Notes under the pieces: generated by a model
Told to the model about the DNA's origin: nothing
The model's input: the letters and a program-made list of their open reading frames with translations, nothing else
The model's database searches: none
Made by a program: the position numbers and the translations under genes
Part shown: in pieces, positions 51,088 to 59,231 of the stretch
Layout: each line of letters opens with the position of its first letter
How positions within the stretch are numbered: the first letter of the stretch is position 1
Assembly: GCA_017548985.1 (NCBI GenBank)
Contig: JAFYYW010000036.1
Coordinates: 124,001 to 188,000, forward strand
Length of the DNA: 64,000 bases
Origin: Bacteroidales bacterium
GTDB lineage: Bacteria > Bacteroidota > Bacteroidia > Bacteroidales > UBA932
Direction of reading: 5' to 3'

Positions 51088-51654
51088 ATGGCAACAACAG
51101 CAGATTTTAAGAACGGACTGTTTATCAGCTACAATGGCAAACCTTGCCAGGTGGTTTATTTCCAGCATGTCAAGCCCGGAAAGGGCCCCGCTTTCGTGAA
51201 GACAAAACTCCGCAACCTCGAGAACGGAAGGATCCTTGAGAACACCTTCACCGCCGGAATGAAGATCGACGTCATCACTGTCGAGAGGCGTCCTTACCAG
51301 TTCCTTTATTCAGATGAGGACGGATTTAACTTCATGCACGAGGAGACCTATGAGCAGATCCATCTGCCTCATGACGTCGTCGAGAACGCTGACCTTATGA
51401 AGGAAGGCCAGCATGTCGAGATGATGTTTGTGCTGGAGCCTGAGGAGAGGTGCCTTACCTGCGAGCTTCCCACATACGTTGAGCTTGAGGTCACCTACTC
51501 CGAGCCTGCCGTCAAAGGCAATACCGCCTCTACCAACGCCCTCAAGGAGGTCACTCTCGAGACTGGCGCTAAGGTGATGGTCCCGCTCTTCATCAACCAG
51601 GGTGAGAAGATCACCGTCAACACCACCGACCGCAGCTACGGCCAGAGGGTGTAG
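51088..51654 (+). CDS. efp: Elongation factor P
   Basis: A 188-residue EF-P that relieves ribosome stalling at proline runs. Domain I has DFKNGLFISYNGKPCQVVYF and the modification loop VKPGKGPAFVKTKLRNLENG, where the tip lysine of PGKGPA is the modified residue in lysyl-type EF-P; domains II and III follow (VIDTTVERRPYQ-like stretch, SYGQRV at the end). Normal length. It has its own promoter and terminator. Confidence 0.96.
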   Translation: MATTADFKNGLFISYNGKPCQVVYFQHVKPGKGPAFVKTKLRNLENGRILENTFTAGMKIDVITVERRPYQFLYSDEDGFNFMHEETYEQIHLPHDVVENADLMKEGQHVEMMFVLEPEERCLTCELPTYVELEVTYSEPAVKGNTASTNALKEVTLETGAKVMVPLFINQGEKITVNTTDRSYGQRV

Positions 51655-51672
51655 ATCTGACGAGACAGTTAT

Positions 51673-51710
51673 AAAACGGACAACCTTATAAAGATTGTCC
51701 GTTTTTTTTT
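51673..51710 (+). terminator. Intrinsic terminator after efp
   Basis: An 11-base-pair stem (51673-51683 with 51695-51705; ACGGACAA/TTGTCCGT core) around an 11-base loop, followed by a run of nine T (51702-51710). Confidence 0.85.
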
Positions 51711-51740
51711 CGCATATTTGTTGAACAAACATTTTAACCC

Positions 51741-54434
51741 ATGAATAAAGTCGTATCTGCCATCAAATCAGGCATTTTGCCCTGTTTGTTGTTTTGTCTT
51801 GCCCTGATTGTGGCCTGCGGCCCGAAAGAAGATCCCGTTATTGCTGTGACAACTGTCTCGCTGGACCAAAGTACACTCACACTCGATATTGGAGGCACAG
51901 CAAACCTGACAGCGACAGTCAGTCCATCCAATGCCACCAACAAGGCGGTGAGTTGGTCGACATCCAATCAGTCTGTGGCCACAGTCAACAACGGGAAAGT
52001 GACCGCGGTGGGAGCGGGCACGGTCACCATTACCGCGACAGCCGGAGGGAAGTCCGCCACCTGTTCGGTGACGGTCAATAAAAAGGAAATAGCCGTGTCA
52101 TCCATAGCTTTAGACAAGACCGAGGCAGAATTGGAAACAGGTGAGACTCTGACACTTACGGCTACCGTGACACCTAACGACGCCACTAACAAGACAGTGA
52201 CATGGACCTCCAGCGACAGTAAGGTCGTCACTGTCAAGGATGGGGTGGTCACCGCTGTCTCGGCCGGAAACGCCACGATTACGGTCTCCGCCGGAGGGAA
52301 AACTGCCACCTGCGAGGTGAAGGTTAATCCTGATCCCGAGCTTGTCTTGATCAAAGATGTTCTCGCCCGTTTCTATGAGGCGATGGACGGTCCACATTGG
52401 AAACAGAATAGCGGGTGGCTAGCCGCTGAGGACCTGAATTCCTGGCACGGCGTCGGTTATAAAAATGGCAAGCTGCATCTGACTTTTTCAGGTAACGGGC
52501 TGAAAGGAGAGGTTCCCGATTGTATCGGGGATTTGGGAGGCAGGCTCGCCTCATTCTCGTTGTCATCGGAACCCGATGTCACTGGAACATTGCCGGACTC
52601 TTTCCGTAAACTTATTGGTCTGGAAAGGCTTAGCCTTGTCAATACTGGCATGACATCACTGTCAGATGTGTTCTCGGACATGACTCTGTTCAGACAGGCC
52701 ATCATCGGGAACAACCAGAATATGGCCGGTCCTCTTCCCGAAAGTCTCGGGAAATCGCCGGAATTGACTACCATGTCTTTGAGCGGGAACCGCTTCGAAG
52801 GAGAGGTTCCGGCGAGCTGGGCAAGTATTTCAGACATCTTGGTATTAAGGGATAACTGCTTGACAGGAAAGATCTCCGCTTTAGGACTTGAAGGGGAGCG
52901 TCTCAACACTTTCGTGAAGAAGAACCTCTTCCAGAAATCCGGTTACGGGTTCGATATCTCAGACATTGAGATCCACGGCTGGAACTTCTGGCCCGATAAA
53001 CCGGTGAGCGACTTGGATGGGAACGGTTTCTCCTTCGAGGATGTGATCAGTAAGAACAAATATACCGTTTACCTTCTCTGGGCGACGTGGTGTCCCTTCT
53101 CGAAAATGCTGATGCCACAACTCAAGGAGTATTACGACATCTATCGCCAAGACGGCCTAGAAATCATAAGCACAATCCAGGCCGACGAAGGAGGTGTACG
53201 CTGGTCGAATGTCGAGGCCCAGAAACAGGAAGTCAGTGAGAAAGGATATGACAACTGGTACAATTTCTTCTACTGGTCCGAGGAACTGGGGATGAATTCA
53301 TACCTCAGACACACACCTGCCGCCGAGGTTTATGACCAGAACGGAAATATCCTCTTCAGCTCTTTCAATAGTTTTCCGGATCCGGAACGAGACCGTTTCG
53401 GCAAGGTGTGGGGCGACTTGATACCTTTCCTCGAGAGTCTGCTTGGCCCGGTGGAAGTGCCCCAGGAGTACGAGTCCGTCGATTACTCTATGAATGGCGA
53501 GGTCACGACCCTGCAGAAAGCCTCCGTCGGAAAGGGAATCAATATAGTATTCATGGGTGACGCCTACACCGACAAGGATATGGGAAAGGACGGCCTTTAT
53601 GAGAAAGTGATGGGAGAGGCTGTGGAGGAGTTCTTCTCGATCGAGCCTTACAAGACCTTCCGGAACAGGTTCAATGTCTACTCCGTCAAGGCAGTCTCGA
53701 AAAATGACAGGCTCGGGGAAGGAAACGAGACCGCTCTCGGCACGTTCTTCGGAACAGGATCCTATATCTCAGGGAATCAGGACAAATGCTTCGAATATGC
53801 CCTGAAAGTTCCGGGAATAACTGACAGGAACAATCTGCTGGTCAGCGTTTTGGTCAACACCAGACGTTACGCCGGCACTAACTTCATGTTCGAGTCCACC
53901 CAGTCAAGTGTGGCTTTCGTTCCCACCATGGGTAACGACCGCTCTTCATTCGGCATCATTCTCCGTCATGAGGCTTGCGGCCACGGCTTCGGATTCCTTG
54001 ATGACGAGTACTTCGACATCGAGAAAACTCCTTCACAGAGCTATATCGATTACCGGAAATCCATGTACGAGAAATACGGATGGTTCTCCAACATCGACTT
54101 CACGAACGATCCCAAGAAGGTGAAATGGAGCGCCTTCCTGTCAGATGACCGTTACAAGGATGAGGTCGGCATATTCGAGGGGGCTACTCTGCATACGACC
54201 GGAGCTTACAGACCGTCGGAGAACAGTATGATGAGGGAAAACATGGAATATTTCAACGCTCCCTCGCGCTGGGCGATCTACAAGAGGATCATGGAACTCT
54301 CCGGTGAGGAGGCCAGCTTCGAGAAGTTCCTTGAATATGACGCGATAAATCGCGGGCGTAAACAAGCGAACTCCGCCCCGAGAACCCGCTCTGGAATCAA
54401 TATCGAGCACACCCCGCCGGTCGTGCTCCCGTAG
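51741..54434 (+). CDS. Multi-domain lipoprotein: two Big_2 domains, leucine-rich region, thioredoxin-like domain, M64 peptidase
   Basis: An 897-residue exported lipoprotein (lipobox LALIVAC, Cys26). Two bacterial Ig-like (Big_2) domains lie at about residues 33-112 and 117-195 (VTTVSLDQSTLTLDIGGTAN; VSSIALDKTEAELETGETLT), each ending in CxVxV. Residues about 205-400 form a leucine-rich-repeat-like region (ELTTMSLSGNRFEGEVPASW). Residues about 430-570 look like a thioredoxin/TlpA fold with only one cysteine, C451, in WATWCPFSKM. Residues about 600-870 are an M64 peptidase domain with HEACGHGFGFLDDEY (H743, E744, H748). A protease acting at the cell surface is likely. A terminator precedes the gene at 51673-51710; the best promoter candidate, CATATTTG at 51713-51720, is one base off. 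Confidence 0.88.
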   Translation: MNKVVSAIKSGILPCLLFCLALIVACGPKEDPVIAVTTVSLDQSTLTLDIGGTANLTATVSPSNATNKAVSWSTSNQSVATVNNGKVTAVGAGTVTITATAGGKSATCSVTVNKKEIAVSSIALDKTEAELETGETLTLTATVTPNDATNKTVTWTSSDSKVVTVKDGVVTAVSAGNATITVSAGGKTATCEVKVNPDPELVLIKDVLARFYEAMDGPHWKQNSGWLAAEDLNSWHGVGYKNGKLHLTFSGNGLKGEVPDCIGDLGGRLASFSLSSEPDVTGTLPDSFRKLIGLERLSLVNTGMTSLSDVFSDMTLFRQAIIGNNQNMAGPLPESLGKSPELTTMSLSGNRFEGEVPASWASISDILVLRDNCLTGKISALGLEGERLNTFVKKNLFQKSGYGFDISDIEIHGWNFWPDKPVSDLDGNGFSFEDVISKNKYTVYLLWATWCPFSKMLMPQLKEYYDIYRQDGLEIISTIQADEGGVRWSNVEAQKQEVSEKGYDNWYNFFYWSEELGMNSYLRHTPAAEVYDQNGNILFSSFNSFPDPERDRFGKVWGDLIPFLESLLGPVEVPQEYESVDYSMNGEVTTLQKASVGKGINIVFMGDAYTDKDMGKDGLYEKVMGEAVEEFFSIEPYKTFRNRFNVYSVKAVSKNDRLGEGNETALGTFFGTGSYISGNQDKCFEYALKVPGITDRNNLLVSVLVNTRRYAGTNFMFESTQSSVAFVPTMGNDRSSFGIILRHEACGHGFGFLDDEYFDIEKTPSQSYIDYRKSMYEKYGWFSNIDFTNDPKKVKWSAFLSDDRYKDEVGIFEGATLHTTGAYRPSENSMMRENMEYFNAPSRWAIYKRIMELSGEEASFEKFLEYDAINRGRKQANSAPRTRSGINIEHTPPVVLP

Positions 54435-54497
54435 ACTGTTTTACGCCGTTCCATTGGCCATATTCCGGAAATATTTAAAAATCAATACATTATAAGA

Positions 54498-54524
54498 AAT
54501 GCGTAGCAAAAATTGCTACGCATT
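54498..54524. terminator. Hairpin between the M64 gene and dnaX (GCGTAGC type)
   Basis: A perfect 12-base-pair stem (54498-54509 and 54513-54524; AATGCGTAGCAA/TTGCTACGCATT) around AAA, followed by ATTTAT, which is T-rich but not a pure T-run. Probably ends the M64 gene transcript. The GCGTAGC stem core is the same as in the terminator at 711-745. Confidence 0.55.
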
Positions 54525-54576
54525 ATTTATAATTAGCTTTTAATCATCAAGTTCTGAGAAACGCCTCTACCCGGTA

Positions 54577-54607
54577 TTGTGCTTTCAAGGAAATAATGCT
54601 AATTTTG
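54577..54607 (+). promoter_or_regulatory. Promoter for dnaX, very close to its start codon
   Basis: TTG at 54577-54579 and TAATTTTG at 54600-54607, 20 bases apart. The dnaX ATG follows only 6 bases after the -7 element, so the RNA should begin at or next to the start codon. Confidence 0.6.
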
Positions 54608-54613
54608 TATGTT

Positions 54614-56320
54614 ATGTCAGAATATATCGTATCAGCGAGAAAATACCGTCCTGACTCATTCGAGACACTCATCGGGCAGGACACCATAGCGCAGACCCTG
54701 AAGAATTCCATAATCAGGGGCAAGTTGGCTCATGCCTACCTGTTCTGCGGCCCCCGGGGCGTCGGAAAGACCACCACCGCCAGGATATTCGCCAAGGCCA
54801 TCAACTGCGCCAATCCTTCAGAGGACATGGAGCCCTGCGGAAAGTGCGAGTCATGCATCTCGTTCCAGGAGGGCAGGTCATACTGCATCCATGAGCTGGA
54901 CGCCGCATCGAACAACGGAGTCGAGGATATCAAGAACCTTATGGACCAGGTGCAGATCCCTCCGCAAGTCGGGAAATACAGCGTCTACATTATAGACGAG
55001 GTCCACATGCTCTCCACGGCGGCTTTCAACGCGTTCCTTAAGACCCTTGAGGAACCCCCGGCACACGCCATATTCATTCTCGCCACGACAGAAAAACACA
55101 AGATCCTCCCGACAATCCTCTCACGCTGCCAGACCTATGACTTCAACAGGATCTCGATCCCGGACATGGTATTCAACCTCAGGAATATAGCGGCGAAAGA
55201 AGATGTCAAGATTGACGACGAGTCGCTTCATGTCATCGCGCAGAAAGCCGACGGAGCGATGAGGGATGCCCTCACCATCTTCGACCAGACAGTCGCATTC
55301 TGCGGCACTGACGTGAAGTACGAGGACGTGATCCGGAACCTGGGTGTCCTTGACTATGACTATTCCTTCGCCCTGGTCGAGTATTTCCTCGCCGGCGATT
55401 ATGGGAAAGCCCTTTTGACCTTCGACGACATACTCTCCAAAGGTTTCAACGCCCTTCATTTCTGCGCCGCGCTCAGCTCTCATCTCAGGGATCTTGTGGT
55501 CACTAAGAATGGCGGTCTGGACTCCTTGCTGGAACTTCCCGATTCTCTGAAAAAGAGATATGTGGACCAGGCCTCAAGGTGTTCGCTCAAGTTCTTGTAT
55601 GACGCTTTGGGAGTCACCACGGCTTGTGAGGCCGGCTACAAGCAGGCCGTCAATCCGAGACTCCACATCGAGTTCGCTTTGATGAAGCTCAGCTTCCTGA
55701 TGAAGGCGCCGCAGGCTACCGCGGTGGCGCAGGCCACGCCTTCCGTTCCGGAAGTGAAAGAAGTGGCTGCAGCACCAAAGGAAAATGTCGTCAAACAAGA
55801 CGCTCAAAGTCAACAGGAAACCACTCCGAGACCGACCCGCAAAAGGGCGGCGAAGACCGGTTCGGCATTGTCGCTGAACGCCATCCTGGAGGAAGAGGAA
55901 AGCAAGAAGGAGGAGAAAAAAGCCCCGGTCGTCTCGGACGAGTTGCCGGATGACGAGACTATCCTCAAAGCTTGGAAAACCATACCCGAGGAGTTCAAGA
56001 CCATGAACCAGATCCGTCTCGCCAACACCCTGGAGAACGCCACGGTTGAGATTGAGACCGCCGGAGACACCAAGATTGTCACTTTCAAGGTCAGCAACGC
56101 CTCCCAGCAGAAATGGATCCAGGAAAACCGCCTGCTGACTCTGGAAGGAAATTTGCAGAAAAAGGTCGGAGCCTCCAGGATCCGTCTCGAGGTGGGAGTG
56201 ATCCCTATGGAAGATAAAGAAATCCAACCCTATACCGACCAAGAGAAGGCCACCGCCCTGATGGGAAAGAACGGGGAGGTCCAGAACCTGATCAAAGACT
56301 TCGGTCTGGAAACAAAATAA
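54614..56320 (+). CDS. dnaX: DNA polymerase III subunits gamma and tau
   Basis: A 568-residue clamp-loader subunit. AAA+ core with Walker A (FCGPRGVGKTTTARIFAKAI, about residue 40), the zinc-binding cysteines CANPSEDMEPCGKCESC, Walker B (YIIDEVHMLSTAAFN), and LATTEKHKILPTILSRCQTY with sensor 1. The C-terminal half after about residue 380 is a Lys/Glu/Pro/Ala-rich tau-type tail with a folded end. At codons 435-436 an AAAAAAG tract with flanking signals could allow a shorter gamma-like product. I chose the ATG at 54614 over an in-frame start six codons upstream, because it gives the family start SEYIVSARKYRP. Confidence 0.93.
   Translation: MSEYIVSARKYRPDSFETLIGQDTIAQTLKNSIIRGKLAHAYLFCGPRGVGKTTTARIFAKAINCANPSEDMEPCGKCESCISFQEGRSYCIHELDAASNNGVEDIKNLMDQVQIPPQVGKYSVYIIDEVHMLSTAAFNAFLKTLEEPPAHAIFILATTEKHKILPTILSRCQTYDFNRISIPDMVFNLRNIAAKEDVKIDDESLHVIAQKADGAMRDALTIFDQTVAFCGTDVKYEDVIRNLGVLDYDYSFALVEYFLAGDYGKALLTFDDILSKGFNALHFCAALSSHLRDLVVTKNGGLDSLLELPDSLKKRYVDQASRCSLKFLYDALGVTTACEAGYKQAVNPRLHIEFALMKLSFLMKAPQATAVAQATPSVPEVKEVAAAPKENVVKQDAQSQQETTPRPTRKRAAKTGSALSLNAILEEEESKKEEKKAPVVSDELPDDETILKAWKTIPEEFKTMNQIRLANTLENATVEIETAGDTKIVTFKVSNASQQKWIQENRLLTLEGNLQKKVGASRIRLEVGVIPMEDKEIQPYTDQEKATALMGKNGEVQNLIKDFGLETK
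55907..55953 (+). promoter_or_regulatory. Candidate frameshift site in dnaX
   Basis: In order: AAGGAGGAG (55907-55915), AAAAAAG (55916-55922), a spacer of two bases, a nested stem (CCGG 55925-55928 with 55946-55949; TCGTC 55929-55933 with GACGA 55937-55941), and a TGA in the minus-one frame at 55951-55953. The reading frame splits the slippery run as AAA AAA G, which is one base out of phase with the classic A AAA AAG heptamer, so function is uncertain. Confidence 0.35.
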
Positions 56321-56332
56321 ACAGTTCAGTAT

Positions 56333-57130
56333 ATGAAACTTCGCTGCGAGAACCTCGTGAAGAAATATGGCATCAGGACTGTCGTGAAGGGAGTCTCGAT
56401 GGAGATCAACCAAGGAGAGATAGTCGGTTTCCTCGGCCCGAACGGAGCCGGAAAAACGACCAGTTTCTACATGATCACCGGCCAGATAGTCCCCAATGGC
56501 GGAAGAGTCTTCCTCGATGACGAGGAGATCACCGGCCTGCCCATGTACAAGAGGGCACAGAAGGGCATCGGCTACCTGCCCCAAGAGGCCTCCGTGTTCA
56601 GGAAGATGTCTGTGGAAGACAACATCATGTCAGTCATGGAGATGTCAGACATGAAAAAAGAGGAGAGGAAGGAAAGACTTGAGAGCCTGATCAGCGAGTT
56701 CAACCTCTCTAAGGTCCGGAAGAGCCTCGGAATCCAGCTTTCCGGAGGTGAGCGCCGCCGCTGCGAGATCGCCCGCGCCCTCGCCATCGACCCTAAGTTT
56801 ATCCTGCTGGACGAACCCTTCGCAGGAGTCGACCCGATCGCTGTCGAAGACATCCAGTTCATAATCGCGAAACTTAAATACAAGGATATCGGCGTGATCA
56901 TCACCGACCACAATGTGGGTGAGACCCTCGCCATCACAGACAGGGCATACCTCCTCTACGAGGGCTCGATCCTGCAGCAAGGCACTCCCGAGTCCCTTGC
57001 CGCCGACGAGGATGTCCGCACTAAATATCTGGGTTCAGGCTTCATACTTAAAAAGTCTGTCTCAGTCGAGAGAGCCAGGGCGGAGCACCTTGCCCTGGAA
57101 GCAGCGAAAGCTGAGATTGAAACCGCTTAA
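56333..57130 (+). CDS. lptB: LPS export ABC transporter ATP-binding protein LptB
   Basis: A 265-residue ABC ATPase. Walker [21 protein letters not shown] at about residue 35, Q-loop [20 protein letters not shown], signature [18 protein letters not shown], Walker [21 protein letters not shown] and the switch histidine (TDHNVGE). [22 protein letters not shown] is the LptB-type sequence. It powers lipopolysaccharide transport to the outer membrane. The last about 20 residues ([19 protein letters not shown]) are a short helical extension. It starts 12 bases after dnaX. Confidence 0.9.
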   Translation: MKLRCENLVKKYGIRTVVKGVSMEINQGEIVGFLGPNGAGKTTSFYMITGQIVPNGGRVFLDDEEITGLPMYKRAQKGIGYLPQEASVFRKMSVEDNIMSVMEMSDMKKEERKERLESLISEFNLSKVRKSLGIQLSGGERRRCEIARALAIDPKFILLDEPFAGVDPIAVEDIQFIIAKLKYKDIGVIITDHNVGETLAITDRAYLLYEGSILQQGTPESLAADEDVRTKYLGSGFILKKSVSVERARAEHLALEAAKAEIETA

Positions 57131-57141
57131 ATCATTAAATT

Positions 57142-57999
57142 ATGAGACATTCAAGAATTATCACGTTCCTGGCGTTTCTGGCTTTGTTGACTATGTCCTC
57201 GGACCTCTTCGGCCAGGCGCAGATCTACACCAGGAAAGAGAAACTTAAGGACCTGACAGCCAAGACCGTGAAGGTCGTCATGACTGGAGACGAGGTGCTG
57301 GACGAAGCCCTCAAACAGAGCGTCACCAACGCCTGGACCATTTCCCCTTACGAGTTCTGCTCCGGCGAGGAGTTCCAGAAGATAAAGACAGACAACAAGT
57401 ACTACTTCCTGATCGTGGTGAAAGGCCAGCAAAGAAAAGAGGCTGAGCCTGGAATTGATCTATTGACCCTGGTAAAGGGAGGTGAAGGCGCCGACAAGTC
57501 AATCAATGACATGTTCGAGGTCGTGACCTTCCCGTTCCGCTCCGCCGAGGATCCCTCCGGAAGGGAGTTTCTCATGCTGCCGGCATTCCTGACGATAATG
57601 CAGGAGCACGCCATCAGTCTGACCAGCTCGGAGGTCAAGGCATATTCATCCCTTGGAGCCACTGATTCCAAGAAACTCAGGATGAAGCAGATTTATTTTT
57701 GCGAGGACGACTTCTCACCCCAAGTGAACGAGAAGACTCTGGAGTCGCTCGACGAGGACATATTCGTGGAAGGAGATGACATTGACCCTGACGATGTCTT
57801 CGCCGAGGGCAAGTTCAACTCCGTGGTCAGCTATGTTGTCGCCCCCACTGAGCCTGTCACAGGAGCCGTCTGCTACAAGTTGCTCATCGGTGCTGACGAC
57901 CACAACTTGTATTGGTACAAGAAGCACCGGATCACTTCAAAACAAGGCGCGGGATTCCTCGACAGCGACTTGAAAGCCATTAAACTTCTAAGGAAATAA
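57142..57999 (+). CDS. Exported protein, function unknown
   Basis: A 285-residue protein with a signal peptide (IITFLAFLALLTMSSDLFGQ). The mature part has mixed helix and strand with acidic stretches such as EGDDIDPDDVFAEG and no recognised motif. Two conserved-looking blocks are ISPYEFCSGEEFQKIKTDN and CYKLLIGADDHNLYWYKK. It is in a run between lptB (11 bases) and an M16 peptidase whose start overlaps its stop by one base, so it may serve envelope work; no function is claimed. Confidence 0.65.
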   Translation: MRHSRIITFLAFLALLTMSSDLFGQAQIYTRKEKLKDLTAKTVKVVMTGDEVLDEALKQSVTNAWTISPYEFCSGEEFQKIKTDNKYYFLIVVKGQQRKEAEPGIDLLTLVKGGEGADKSINDMFEVVTFPFRSAEDPSGREFLMLPAFLTIMQEHAISLTSSEVKAYSSLGATDSKKLRMKQIYFCEDDFSPQVNEKTLESLDEDIFVEGDDIDPDDVFAEGKFNSVVSYVVAPTEPVTGAVCYKLLIGADDHNLYWYKKHRITSKQGAGFLDSDLKAIKLLRK

Positions 58000-59228
58000 T
58001 GCTCATAGGTAAGGCCCCGTGCGGTTTGGGATATGCGGTGAAAAGGAGCGGGAACTCAGTCGGTTACTGTTCCTTGACTATAAAGTGCGGAACCAGGGAC
58101 GAGGAAGGATTCCACAGCGGGATAGCCCATTTCACAGAGCACACCATATTCAAAGGCACCTCACATAAGAGCGCCAGGGTCATCAACAGTTACCTGGACA
58201 GACTCGGTGGCGACCTCAACGCTTTCACCACCAAAGAGGAGATCGTTCTCCACTCCACCGTGCTCAAGGAAGACCTCGGGAAAGCCGCCGGGCTTCTTCT
58301 GGAACTCGCGACCTGCCCTGTTTTTCCTGAAGATGAGATCGCTATAGAAAAGGGAGTGGTCATCGACGAGATCAATTCCTACAAGGATAATCCGGCTGAT
58401 GAGGTTTATGACAAGTTCGAGGAGGCCCTTTTGGCCGGACACCCTCTTGGCAACCCTATTCTCGGCACGACAGCGAGCGTAAGGAAAATCACGCGCGCGG
58501 AGCTTGGCCGTTTTGTGAGCGAAAGGTTCACTCCCGGCAATATGGCCATTACGATGGTCGCCGACATCGACGAGAGAAAGCTTGAGAATACCATCCTGAG
58601 GTTGGCTGAAAAAGTATTTGACGGGTCCTGGGCGGAGTCCAAGGAACGTGTCTTGAATACTGTCACCACACCGGCAATATTCGAAAAGACGATTGACAAG
58701 AGGAACCACGAGGTCAACGCCGTTATCGGTGGCCTGGCCCCGTCGCTATATGACAAGGAGGCCCGTTTCGACGCTATCCTTCTCGCCAATATCTTAGGTG
58801 GGCCGGCATCCAACTCGAAACTAAATGACTTGCTCCGGGAAAGGAGCGGTTGGGTCTATGGGGTCGAGGCCTCATATAGCCAGTACTCCGACACGGGAGT
58901 GATGGCGATCACCCTCGGATGCGACCGCGGCAACCTGAAACGATGCCTGGGAGGAGTTGAGACAGTGATCCGTAAGATGCAGGACGACCTCCTGTCAGAC
59001 TCGGCCATGAGAGCCGCGAAGAAGCAACTCCTGGGACAGCTGGCCATCAGTTCCGACAATGGTGAGACCCAATGCCTATCCATGGGAAAAAGCCTCGTGT
59101 CCTATGGGACTGTGACTTCAAACCAGGAGAACAGGGAGGCTATAGAGGCCGTGTCGGCCGATAGGCTACGTGAGGCGGCCAGAAAGATATTCAACCTCGA
59201 GACATTGTCAAAATTTATTTATTTGTAA
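57999..59228 (+). CDS. M16 family zinc peptidase (insulinase type)
   Basis: A 409-residue peptidase with the inverted zinc motif HFTEH (residues 44-48; GIAHFTEHTIFKGTSH) and the downstream glutamate region VVIDEINSYKDNPADEVYDK. The C-terminal domain (from about residue 210) has NHEVNAVIGGLAPSLYDKEA and RSGWVYGVEASYSQYSDTG. No signal peptide is visible, so cytoplasmic. Length is typical of a single-unit M16 subunit. The start shares a base with the preceding stop and it ends 3 bases before the fucosidase gene. Confidence 0.9.
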   Translation: MLIGKAPCGLGYAVKRSGNSVGYCSLTIKCGTRDEEGFHSGIAHFTEHTIFKGTSHKSARVINSYLDRLGGDLNAFTTKEEIVLHSTVLKEDLGKAAGLLLELATCPVFPEDEIAIEKGVVIDEINSYKDNPADEVYDKFEEALLAGHPLGNPILGTTASVRKITRAELGRFVSERFTPGNMAITMVADIDERKLENTILRLAEKVFDGSWAESKERVLNTVTTPAIFEKTIDKRNHEVNAVIGGLAPSLYDKEARFDAILLANILGGPASNSKLNDLLRERSGWVYGVEASYSQYSDTGVMAITLGCDRGNLKRCLGGVETVIRKMQDDLLSDSAMRAAKKQLLGQLAISSDNGETQCLSMGKSLVSYGTVTSNQENREAIEAVSADRLREAARKIFNLETLSKFIYL

Positions 59229-59231
59229 GAT

